A DNA stretch of 64,000 nt from Sediminicola sp. YIK13 (GTDB lineage Bacteria; Bacteroidota; Bacteroidia; Flavobacteriales; Flavobacteriaceae): positions 2,212,501-2,276,500 of the forward strand of contig NZ_CP010535.1 of NCBI RefSeq assembly GCF_001430825.1, read 5' to 3'. Within the stretch, counting starts at the first letter, position 1. Each line of letters begins with the position of its first letter. The position numbers were made by a program, and so were the translations under genes. The notes under the pieces were generated by a model. That model searched no databases, was not told where the DNA came from, and saw only the letters and a list, made by a program, of their open reading frames with translations. Shown here one piece after another: positions 35,601 through 42,976 of this stretch.

Positions 35601-35983
35601 AATCGGCTATTGCCGAATCGGTCATTGCAATTAATGAAGGAGGTGGGAAATTTACGATTAAAGTACTTCCTACAAGGGTGCAATTGTCCTGCGTGTGCGG
35701 CATATCCTGTGCAGACATCAACCAAGACGGCTACTTAGATCTTATCATGGGTGGGAATAATTTTGAGTTTAAACCACAATACTCCAGACAGGATGCCAAT
35801 TTTGGCAATGTATTATTAGGAAACAAAGACCTGAATTTTACATGGCAAGATTATAACAAAAGTGGCTTTTTCATCAGGGAAGAAATTAAACACCTAAAAC
35901 AGTTTAAGGACCGCAATGGCAATACCTACTTAATTGCGGCAATAAACAATACTCAACCCAAGATATACAGGCTAAATGAATAA
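32624..35983 (+). CDS. FG-GAP/VCBS repeat, ASPIC-UnbV lipoprotein (second of three)
   Basis: Paralogue of its neighbours, 1,119 residues, function unknown. Lipoprotein signal peptide with Cys22 (ISLSC), then a charged linker (KKEDKAKEADK). The order of parts is the same: FG-GAP repeats (VNNDGLVDIY, INQDGLLDIY, YDKDGDLDAY, INNDGNVEIF), ASPIC/UnbV at about residues 528-595 (AVGTSVTLYH, SLRIIWPDDMTQ), then more repeats (INGDGHEDIF, VDGDKDLDLI, FDGDGDIDVF, LDNDGDNDLV). Near the C-terminus it has a three-cysteine motif CVCGISC at residues 1023-1029 that is missing in both paralogues and could form a disulfide or bind metal. Starts 5 bp after the first paralogue and overlaps the third by 8 bp. Confidence 0.85.
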   Translation: MKRSNKTILAILIGVLGISLSCTSKKEDKAKEADKTPTLFTLLDPEQTGIDFINHIENKKNFNIFKYRNFYNGGGVAIGDVNNDGLVDIYMTANMGPNKLYLNKGNMKFEDISAAAGVEGSKPWSTGVVMVDINQDGLLDIYVSNAGNMEGNNHDNDLYINNGDLTFTEKAATYNLAKTGFSTHASFFDYDKDGDLDAYILNNSNIPVSSLGYAEQRDVRAQDWEGVPDIFKGVGDMLLRNDNGVFVDVSEKSGIYGSLIGFGLGVMITDINKDLYPDIYVSNDFYERDYLYINNQDGTFTEDIKGWTSHLSLSAMGVDMADINNDGNVEIFITDMLPEADERVKSVMEFDGYDVFKLKQEKDFYQQYIQNTLQLNNGNGSFSEIAYFSGVDATDWSWAGLLFDMDNDGFRDIYITNGINHDLTDLDFVDFFANEIIQKMALTGRKESIDSIINKMPIKPQPNFAYKNNKDLTFSNANKEWGFEIPSMSNGAAYGDLDNDGDLDLVVNNVNMPAFVYENQANTLTNNHYIKLKFQGTDSNRFAVGTSVTLYHAGNVVYQELIPSRGFQSSMDYTMTMGLGGSKTIDSLRIIWPDDMTQKMENISADQTITFDHKQATSRYKVPNPKAIKPMLEEIKNNSLIAHKENSYNDFVYEGLIYKLLSQEGPALAVGDINGDGHEDIFMGGAKGQAASIYTHSGNGKITPVSQRVFEEDAEYEDTAAAFLDVDGDKDLDLIVGSGGNQVGEEMTYRSRLYINNGKGVFTRSKESLPSTFKNISTIAPNDFDGDGDIDVFIGSRSVVGTYGVNPDHLFLENNGDGTFKNSTERLAYDLKDAGMITNAVWADMDGDKKQDLITVSEWGTPNIYRNSGRRLSKLPTTLDSLHGLWNVVEVADLDNDGDNDLVLGNQGTNLHYRPTPNNPMKMWVNDFDGNGTIEQIVTLQENGKDYPLHQKKELTNQMVSLKKKNLKASEYAKKTIDELFPKEVFNNSIMKQSAIAESVIAINEGGGKFTIKVLPTRVQLSCVCGISCADINQDGYLDLIMGGNNFEFKPQYSRQDANFGNVLLGNKDLNFTWQDYNKSGFFIREEIKHLKQFKDRNGNTYLIAAINNTQPKIYRLNE

Positions 35984-38900
35984 GAATATTGTCCTTTCCA
36001 TTTTTACGTTATTGCTATTAGGTTGTGGCAAGAAAGAGGGTGGGTTGTTCATGAACCCATCGCCTGAAGAAACCGGTATTACCTTTAGCAATACCCTAAC
36101 TGAAACCAATGACCTCAATATATTGGACTACCTCTATTTTTATAATGGTGGAGGGGTAGCCATTGGGGATATTAACGGGGATGGTCTTGCAGACATTTAT
36201 CTTTCTGGAAACCAGGTCAAGAATAAGCTATATATCAATAAAGGCAACCTTACTTTTGAGGATATCACGGATAAGGCTGGGGTAGCTGGCCAAAGCACTT
36301 GGAATACTGGAGCGGTAATGGGCGACGTCAATGGCGATGGCCTTTTGGATATTTATGTCTGTGCAGTAGTGGGAATAAACGGGTTTAACGGACACAACGA
36401 GTTATTTATCAATAACGGTAATGAAACCTTTACTGAGAGCGCTGCTACATATGGGCTCGATTTTGAATCCTTCAGCTCTAATGCCGCATTTTTAGATTAT
36501 GATCTGGATGGTGACCTGGACCTATACCTTCTTAACCATGCGGTTCATACGCAGAAATCTTTTGGCAAGGCAGATCTTCGGTTTCAACGCGACTTTCAAA
36601 CCGGGGACCGCCTTCTCAGAAATGACGGCAATACCTTTGTAGATGTAAGTGAGGAAGCCGGTATTTATGGTGGTATCAATGGCTATGGCCTAGGTGTTGC
36701 CATCAGTGATTTTAACCAAGATGGCTTTCCCGATATTTATGTTGGGAACGACTTTCATGAAGACGATTACTATTATCTAAATAACGGGGATGGCACATTC
36801 AATGAAAGTCTGAAAGATTACTTTGGACAGACCACTCGCTTTTCCATGGGTAATGATGTTACGGATATAAACCACGACGGTTGGCCAGATATCCTCTCTT
36901 TAGATATGTTGCCCGAAGATGAAACTGTGCTCAAATCTTCTGAAGGAGACGATGACGTACAAATTCAAAAGCTTCGAATAGAACAGTATGGGTACCATTA
37001 TCAATTTACCCGGAACATGCTTCACATTAATCAGCAAGGCGGGAAATTTAAGGAAACGGCCCTTTTAAGTGGTATTGCCGCAACGGATTGGAGTTGGAGC
37101 TCCCTTTTTGCCGATTACAATCAGGACGGAGAACAGGATATTTTTATTTCCAACGGGATTCCAAAACGTCCCAACGACCTGGATTTTATCAATTTTGCCT
37201 CTAACGACCAGATCAAAAAGAAAATAGACAATACCAAGTTGGTAGACCAGCAGGCACTGGATATGATGCCCTCTGGTAACATTCCCAACTATGTATTTGA
37301 AGGCAAAAAAGACCTACAGTTCATAAATAGGTCCAAAGACTGGATCCTACAGGACACCCTAATTTCAGGTGCAACGGCCATGGGCGATCTGGATAATGAT
37401 GGGGATTTGGATATTGTCACCAATAACATCAACCATACGGCTACACTTTATATAAACAAAACCGATAAAAAGGCGAACTACCTAAAGGTTAACTTAAAAT
37501 CCCCAGGGAAGAATCCATTTGCCATTGGCGCCAAAGTACTTTCGTACCATAGTGGCATTCTTCAATACAAGGAAATGTACACTGTAAGGGGTTTTCAGTC
37601 CTCTTCAGAACCCATGATCCATTTTGGTTATGGTAAGGAAACCAAGATAGATTCACTGCGTATAATTTGGCCTGATAGAACGACCCAGTTGCTAACGAAT
37701 ATAGCCGTTAACCAAACGCTGACCATAGAACCGGAAAATAAAACTCCCGTAACCTATCCATTGTTTACCAAAAAGAAAAAAGAAATTTTCCATAAAGTCG
37801 AAGGTAATCTTGGTATCGATTTTGTACATCAGGAAGATGCGTATTTCGATTTCAATAGACAGAAATTGATCCCGTATGAATTCTCTGATCGAGGTCCTGC
37901 CGTGGCTATCGGGGATTTGGACAACAATGGGAGCTCGGATATTTTCTTTGGAGGCTCTAAGTTTATTCCTTCCAAGGTCTATACCCAACATTCTGAAGGT
38001 TTTAGGGAAAAGAAGGTAACAGAAATCAAAAAAGACTCCATAAAAGAAGATGTAGAAGCAGTAATAGCCGATTTTAATGGCGATGGAAAAAATGATCTTT
38101 TTATAGGCTCAGGAGGTGCAGATTTTTTCAATCAAATGCCGCCACTTTCCGATAGTTTTTACGTTCAAAAGGATTCCACTTTTATTCCGGGAAAACTCCC
38201 AGCCACTTATCAAAATGCCTCGGTACTGGCTTCGGCCGACTTTGATTCCGATGGGGATATGGATCTCTTTGTAGGCAATCAGATGATCACCAATGATTTT
38301 GGCAAGATTCCACAGTCCTATCTTCTTGAGAACAAGAATGGTGCCTTTGAAATTGTAGAAAACAAGTCCTTATTACATATTGGCATGGTCACAGACGCTA
38401 TTTGGGACGATTACAACGGAGACGGTAAGCCTGACTTAATACTAGTTGGGGAATGGATGAATCCCGTGTTTTTCAAAAATAAGGACGGTAAATTGGAGAA
38501 GGACGATTTTAACCTAGCCTCCATCAAAGGTTTATGGCAAAGCATCATTCCCTTTGATATCGATAAGGACGGTGATACGGATTATTTGCTCGGCAATTGG
38601 GGTTTAAATTCAAAGTTTAAAGCCACCGAGCAAACCCCTATGAAAATGTATTATGCCGATTTTGATGATAATGGCAGTACTGAAACCATAGTCACCATTG
38701 AAAAGAATGGACAAGATTATCCTATTGAAGGATTAAAAGGGCTATCCGAACAATTAGTAAGTCTAAGAAAGAAATTTACGGCCTATAAAGATTTTGCCGG
38801 TAAGCCTATTGAGGGTATACTTTCAAAAGAACAACTGGAAAAGGCAACGGTATTTGAAGTAACCGAATTAAGTTCGGGTTACCTTGAGAACAAAGACGGA

Positions 38901-39236
38901 AAATTCAGTTTTACACCTTTCTCGGTGGACATGCAAGTGGCACCAATTATGACTTTCCTGAAGTATGATTTTGATGGTGACGGATCGGAAGAAGTACTTG
39001 CTGCAGGCAACTATTTTGGTGTAAAACCATATCATGGACGTTTGGGGTCTTTCTCCGGTGCTATGATAAAAGGGAAAAATAATGTAATTTTGGGTGATGA
39101 AATTGGATTGGATTTTTCACAGAAATCTATTCGCCATCTGAATATTATAAACTTTAACAACCGACCTTATTTAATAGCGACTTTCAATAATGAAAAGGTC
39201 CAAGTATATCAATTGATAAACAAAAATGACAAATGA
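35976..39236 (+). CDS. FG-GAP/VCBS repeat, ASPIC-UnbV lipoprotein (third of three)
   Basis: Third paralogue, 1,086 residues, function unknown. Lipoprotein signal peptide with Cys17 (LLLLGC) and following GKKEGG. FG-GAP repeats include INGDGLADIY, VNGDGLLDIY, YDLDGDLDLY, FNQDGFPDIY and LDNDGDLDIV; the ASPIC/UnbV domain is at about residues 501-570 (AIGAKVLSYHSG, SLRIIWPDRTTQ). The C-terminal half has FDSDGDMDLF and the shared segment ADFDDNGSTETIVT, also found in the other two. The start overlaps the second paralogue by 8 bp and its stop overlaps the next gene in an ATGA arrangement, so the proteins are made together. It is closer by eye to the first copy than to the second at the N-terminus (NILDYLYFYNGGG versus NILNYLYFYNGAG). 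Confidence 0.85.
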   Translation: MNKNIVLSIFTLLLLGCGKKEGGLFMNPSPEETGITFSNTLTETNDLNILDYLYFYNGGGVAIGDINGDGLADIYLSGNQVKNKLYINKGNLTFEDITDKAGVAGQSTWNTGAVMGDVNGDGLLDIYVCAVVGINGFNGHNELFINNGNETFTESAATYGLDFESFSSNAAFLDYDLDGDLDLYLLNHAVHTQKSFGKADLRFQRDFQTGDRLLRNDGNTFVDVSEEAGIYGGINGYGLGVAISDFNQDGFPDIYVGNDFHEDDYYYLNNGDGTFNESLKDYFGQTTRFSMGNDVTDINHDGWPDILSLDMLPEDETVLKSSEGDDDVQIQKLRIEQYGYHYQFTRNMLHINQQGGKFKETALLSGIAATDWSWSSLFADYNQDGEQDIFISNGIPKRPNDLDFINFASNDQIKKKIDNTKLVDQQALDMMPSGNIPNYVFEGKKDLQFINRSKDWILQDTLISGATAMGDLDNDGDLDIVTNNINHTATLYINKTDKKANYLKVNLKSPGKNPFAIGAKVLSYHSGILQYKEMYTVRGFQSSSEPMIHFGYGKETKIDSLRIIWPDRTTQLLTNIAVNQTLTIEPENKTPVTYPLFTKKKKEIFHKVEGNLGIDFVHQEDAYFDFNRQKLIPYEFSDRGPAVAIGDLDNNGSSDIFFGGSKFIPSKVYTQHSEGFREKKVTEIKKDSIKEDVEAVIADFNGDGKNDLFIGSGGADFFNQMPPLSDSFYVQKDSTFIPGKLPATYQNASVLASADFDSDGDMDLFVGNQMITNDFGKIPQSYLLENKNGAFEIVENKSLLHIGMVTDAIWDDYNGDGKPDLILVGEWMNPVFFKNKDGKLEKDDFNLASIKGLWQSIIPFDIDKDGDTDYLLGNWGLNSKFKATEQTPMKMYYADFDDNGSTETIVTIEKNGQDYPIEGLKGLSEQLVSLRKKFTAYKDFAGKPIEGILSKEQLEKATVFEVTELSSGYLENKDGKFSFTPFSVDMQVAPIMTFLKYDFDGDGSEEVLAAGNYFGVKPYHGRLGSFSGAMIKGKNNVILGDEIGLDFSQKSIRHLNIINFNNRPYLIATFNNEKVQVYQLINKNDK

Positions 39237-40582
39237 TGAAGAAGATAATCTTATTGGTATTAATAGTTGTTCTAGGCAGTTGTCAGAAAAAAGAAGAACC
39301 TATTATCATCTCTCCTAACCTGCTACATCAATCCATAGATAAGGTTACGGAAATAATGATTCACGATATATTTTCGCCTCCTGTAGCCAGTAGGATTTTT
39401 GCTTATCCGAATATTGCGGCTTATGAGATCATTGCCGTAAATAATGGGGAATACAAATCCTTGGTAGGTCAAGTTACCGATTTGACCCCTATTCCAAGTC
39501 CAAAAACTGATGCTTCTGTAAACGTGCATTTATCAGCTCTTATCGCTCATTTGGATATGAGCCGTAGGCTAATATTCAGCGAGGAAAAATTAACTGTTTT
39601 CAGGGATAGTCTTTACAATATATGGTCTTCACAAAACCCAACTGAATTTGAAGCTTCCAAAGAGTATGGTTTAGAAGTGGCCGAGCATATTAGTGCATGG
39701 ATGAATGAGGACAATTACAAACAAACCCGTACCATGCCAAAATTTACGGTAATGTCCGGTGAAGAATCGCGTTGGCAGCCTACACCACCCTCTTATATGG
39801 ATGGCATTGAGCCACATTGGAGTAAAATTCGTCCTTTTGTGATAGACTCCTCCGAACAATTTAAACCAGTACCTCCCCCAGATTATTCAATGGATGTTGA
39901 TTCCCCATTTTACAAAGAGCTAAAGGAAGTATATGATATCAGTAAGGAAATTACAGCCAAGGGAGATACTTCGGAAGAAATAGCTATGGCCAAATTTTGG
40001 GATTGTAACCCATATGTCTCAGTAACTTATGGACATTTAATGTTCGCGACAAAAAAAATAACACCGGGAGCACATTGGATTGGCATTACAAAAATTGCTG
40101 CCAAAAAAACAGATAGTGATTTTGACAAAACCCTTTACGCCTATACTAAAACGTCTATAGCCATGGCTGATGCCTTTATCAGTTGTTGGGATGAAAAATA
40201 CCGGAGTAATCTAATTAGACCTGAAACCCTTATCAACCAATATATTGACGAAAATTGGAAGCCAGTACTTCAAACACCGCCATTTCCAGAATACACGAGT
40301 GGACACAGTGTTGTTTCTGGAGCTGCTTCTACTGCCTTGACCAGTATTTTTGGGGAAAATTTTGCTTTCGAAGATGATACGGAAATTCCATATGGCCTAC
40401 CAATACGAAAATTTCCATCGTTTGCAAAGGCTGCTGATGAAGCTGCTATAAGCAGAATGTATGGCGGTATACATTATAGATCAGCGGTAGAAGTTGGGGT
40501 AAAACAAGGAAGAGATTTAGGAAAATTTGTTACGGACAACCTAAATATGAAACAAGAATCCCAATTAGCAACAACGGAATAG
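39233..40582 (+). CDS. Vanadium-dependent haloperoxidase/PAP2-type lipoprotein
   Basis: Lipoprotein of 449 residues (VVLGSC, Cys17, then QKKEE, a surface-export-like signal). The vanadate/phosphate pocket of the haloperoxidase-acid phosphatase superfamily is intact: K-x6-RP as Lys322 and Arg329, SGH as Ser356-Gly357-His358, and SRxxxGxH as Ser407-Arg408 to His414. Two positions differ from the textbook haloperoxidase consensus: Thr355 precedes SGH where Pro is usual, and Ala replaces the final Asp of the third motif. It may be a haloperoxidase or a phosphatase; the sequence cannot tell. It is translationally coupled to the third FG-GAP gene (ATGA overlap) and lies 4 bp before the GyrI-like gene. 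Confidence 0.85.
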   Translation: MMKKIILLVLIVVLGSCQKKEEPIIISPNLLHQSIDKVTEIMIHDIFSPPVASRIFAYPNIAAYEIIAVNNGEYKSLVGQVTDLTPIPSPKTDASVNVHLSALIAHLDMSRRLIFSEEKLTVFRDSLYNIWSSQNPTEFEASKEYGLEVAEHISAWMNEDNYKQTRTMPKFTVMSGEESRWQPTPPSYMDGIEPHWSKIRPFVIDSSEQFKPVPPPDYSMDVDSPFYKELKEVYDISKEITAKGDTSEEIAMAKFWDCNPYVSVTYGHLMFATKKITPGAHWIGITKIAAKKTDSDFDKTLYAYTKTSIAMADAFISCWDEKYRSNLIRPETLINQYIDENWKPVLQTPPFPEYTSGHSVVSGAASTALTSIFGENFAFEDDTEIPYGLPIRKFPSFAKAADEAAISRMYGGIHYRSAVEVGVKQGRDLGKFVTDNLNMKQESQLATTE

Positions 40583-40586
40583 TTTT

Positions 40587-41477
40587 ATGAAGAAGTTCTT
40601 ATTAATTCTCACAACCCTTTTTATTGTGGGAGCCATCGGTTATCTATTTTTCTATCCGTATGATTATTTAGTGACCATTGAGGCTAAAGCCAATGCAGGT
40701 ACGATCAACCAGACGATAAAACTTTGGGATTCCACGCTTGATAGCACCAAACTGACAAGTGACCTAGATTTACGCCATCTAGACCAATCTTTGAGTTTTA
40801 ATGACTCTACTCACATATATTCATGGGAGATAAGCGAAGAAAATGATTCGGTTTCAAAAATAAAGATCTTCGCCAAGGATAGTCAAAATAGTCTAATGAA
40901 CAAGATCCTAGTCCCATTCACGGATACGGATTTTGAAAAACGCACGATAAGGACCCTCTCAGATTTTAATGAAAATCTACATAACCATCTTAAGCGAATA
41001 CGCGTTAAAGTTGTTGGTGAAGACGAAATTGACTCCACCTATTACGCATATGTGAGCGTTAAATCTTCACAGTTTGACAAAGCCAAAGGCATGATGAGAA
41101 ACTTTCCTTTGCTCGACCCTTATTTGGTTAATAATGGTGCTGAACTCAAGGGGAAACCATTTATTGAAATTACCAAATGGGATAGGAAAAAGGATAGCAT
41201 TGAATATAATTTTGGGTACCCTGTGATACAATCTGATAGTTTACCCAACCATCCCGATCTTCAATACGGTTTTCGCAAAAAAAGCAAAGCCTTAAAGGCC
41301 ATTTACAATGGCAACTATATAACTTCGGACCGAGCGTGGTACGCCCTCTTGGATTACGCCAAAAAACATCATATTGATGTGACAGGACTTCCCATTGAAA
41401 TTTTTTATAACAATCCCAATTTGGGCGGTGACGAACTAAATTGGAAAGCAGAAGTGTATATGCCTTTGAGCGAATAA
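40587..41477 (+). CDS. Membrane-anchored protein with C-terminal GyrI-like domain
   Basis: Protein of 296 residues with one N-terminal transmembrane segment (about 4-24). The middle part resembles the polyketide cyclase/SRPBCC-type region that often precedes GyrI-like domains in this phylum, and the C-terminal part (ALKAIYNGNYITSDRAWYAL, then GLPIEIFYNNP and WKAEVYMPL) fits the AraC-effector/GyrI-like small-molecule-binding fold. No DNA-binding domain is present. It follows the haloperoxidase-like gene by 4 bp and precedes the DUF456 gene by 12 bp, so it belongs to the same operon, but its role there is unknown. Confidence 0.75.
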   Translation: MKKFLLILTTLFIVGAIGYLFFYPYDYLVTIEAKANAGTINQTIKLWDSTLDSTKLTSDLDLRHLDQSLSFNDSTHIYSWEISEENDSVSKIKIFAKDSQNSLMNKILVPFTDTDFEKRTIRTLSDFNENLHNHLKRIRVKVVGEDEIDSTYYAYVSVKSSQFDKAKGMMRNFPLLDPYLVNNGAELKGKPFIEITKWDRKKDSIEYNFGYPVIQSDSLPNHPDLQYGFRKKSKALKAIYNGNYITSDRAWYALLDYAKKHHIDVTGLPIEIFYNNPNLGGDELNWKAEVYMPLSE

Positions 41478-41489
41478 TAAGGTACTAAC

Positions 41490-42005
41490 ATGGATATTCT
41501 TTTGGTCATTCTAGGGTTTGTATTAATGCTCACGGGGATTCTAGGTAGTTTTCTCCCCGTATTACCGGGAACGCCTATCAGCTGGGTGGGTTTACTCCTA
41601 CTGCATCTTACCTCGGTTATTCCCATGGACTGGGCGTTTTTAGGGATCACCTTAGGTATTGCCCTTCTCGTTGTTGCCCTAGATTACATTATCCCGGTAA
41701 TAGGGACCAAAAGGTTTGGGGGAAGTAAAGCTGGTATGATAGGTACCACAGTTGGGCTTTTGATAGCCCTGTTATTTCCAATTCTGGGTATATTTGGTAT
41801 CATTATATGGCCCTTTATTGGAGCCTTGGTAGGAGAACTGATCAACAGGACAGATCATAAAACCGCATTGAAATCGGCCTTCGGTTCTTTTCTTGGATTT
41901 TTGACAGGTACCTTCATAAAGTTCGTGGTGGCCGCGGTTTATTTAGGACTTTTTATATCCATGGTCTGGGAATACAAAAGCATGCTATTCCCATTTTTTA
42001 ATTAA
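41490..42005 (+). CDS. DUF456 family membrane protein
   Basis: Integral membrane protein of 171 residues with about five hydrophobic helices and no known function. The family is recognised from the N-terminal helix pair with GSFLPVLPGTPISWVG, the DYIIPVIGTKRFGGSKAGMIG loop, and the glycine-rich GIIIWPFIGALVGELI helix. It appears to be the last gene of the FG-GAP operon (12 bp gap). Its stop codon overlaps the convergent lysR-type gene by 8 bp; no terminator is visible between them. Confidence 0.85.
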   Translation: MDILLVILGFVLMLTGILGSFLPVLPGTPISWVGLLLLHLTSVIPMDWAFLGITLGIALLVVALDYIIPVIGTKRFGGSKAGMIGTTVGLLIALLFPILGIFGIIIWPFIGALVGELINRTDHKTALKSAFGSFLGFLTGTFIKFVVAAVYLGLFISMVWEYKSMLFPFFN

Positions 42006-42897
42006 TGTTTTTTTGACTCATCAACAAATCCATGCAATGTTTTAAAGCGGGATTCCTATTATCCTTCTTCCATATCACCGAAAGAATGGCTCGCTGAGGA
42101 ATATTCTTAAGTTCCAAAAATTTTACGCGCATATGAAAACCATACTGGAGGGAAGTGGGCACAATGGCAATCCCTAGATTGTTCTCCACCAATTTAAATA
42201 TGGTTTGTGCATGTACCGATTTGTGGGACACCTTGGGTGTAAAGCCGGCATCCTCGCAAATACTCATGATGGTATCATAATACAACGGACTGTAATCTTG
42301 GGCGAAGAGCACAAAATTTTCACCCGATAGCTGATGTACTCCTTCAAACTCCCTTGACAAAATCGGATAAGCCTCAGGGAGTACCACAGAAAAGGTATCC
42401 TCAAATACAGGGTGAATATGAATGTCCTCAGGAACCCTCGCCAATCGCACAAATCCAATATCCAGTTTATCTTTCATAACGGCATCCAATTGGGCACTGT
42501 TAGACAGTTCTTCCAAACTAGTCCTCACCTTGGGATACTTCTCTTTTAATGCAATCAAAAGGTCGGGAATTACATTCTGCATGGCAGAACCTAAAAAACC
42601 AATACGCACCTCTCCAGAATCTCCATCTTTTAGAAGTTCCAAATGTTTGGTGGTCAGATCAAGGTGATTGAGAATATATTGAAGCTCCGCTCTTAAATAT
42701 GCCCCGGCAGGGGTGAGGGACACCTTTTTTTTACTTCGAACGAACAAAGGGGTATCCAAAATCTCCTCCATTTGTTTTATTTGCCTACTCAACCCAGGCT
42801 GGGAGATACAAAGCTTTTCAGCCGCCTTTCGATAATGCAATTCCTCAGCGACAGCTAAAAAATATTTAAAATGTCTAAGTTCTAATTGATAACCCAT
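41998..42897 (-). CDS. LysR-family regulator, divergent from hutH
   Basis: Transcription regulator of 299 residues: N-terminal winged helix-turn-helix (LRHFKYFLAVAEELHYRKAAEKLCISQPGLSRQI quoted in part: HYRKAAEKL, SQPGLSRQIKQ) and a C-terminal effector-binding domain (VRIGFLGSAMQNVIPDLL, GIAIVPTSL). The open frame extends to 43110, but that would overlap hutH on the other strand by over 130 bp, and LysR proteins begin within a few residues of LELRHF; the ATG at 42897 is chosen. With hutH 79 bp away in the opposite direction, it is the likely regulator of histidine degradation. The 3' end overlaps the DUF456 gene by 8 bp. Confidence 0.87.
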   Translation of the reverse strand: MGYQLELRHFKYFLAVAEELHYRKAAEKLCISQPGLSRQIKQMEEILDTPLFVRSKKKVSLTPAGAYLRAELQYILNHLDLTTKHLELLKDGDSGEVRIGFLGSAMQNVIPDLLIALKEKYPKVRTSLEELSNSAQLDAVMKDKLDIGFVRLARVPEDIHIHPVFEDTFSVVLPEAYPILSREFEGVHQLSGENFVLFAQDYSPLYYDTIMSICEDAGFTPKVSHKSVHAQTIFKLVENNLGIAIVPTSLQYGFHMRVKFLELKNIPQRAILSVIWKKDNRNPALKHCMDLLMSQKNIN

Positions 42898-42928
42898 AGC
42901 TATTGAATATTGACAAAATTGGTATTGG

Positions 42929-42947
42929 TGATTATCAAACTTAATCA
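42929..42947. promoter_or_regulatory. Palindrome in the lysR-hutH intergenic region
   Basis: TGATTA (42929-42934) and TAATCA (42942-42947) are perfect inverted copies with a 7-nt spacer, inside the 79-bp divergent region. LysR-type proteins bind interrupted dyads containing T-N11-A. A -7-like TAATTTTA (42949-42956, one mismatch) lies just downstream and would start hutH transcription near 42961, so the site would overlap the -33 region. Confidence 0.5.
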
Positions 42948-42976
42948 ATAATTTTATAGTATTAAAATTGTAATCT

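Noticed and set aside
29313-39236. Tandem FG-GAP motifs as a CRISPR or DNA satellite repeat
   Set aside because: The repetition is at the protein level (DxNxDG) within coding frames; the DNA copies differ and have no regular spacer.
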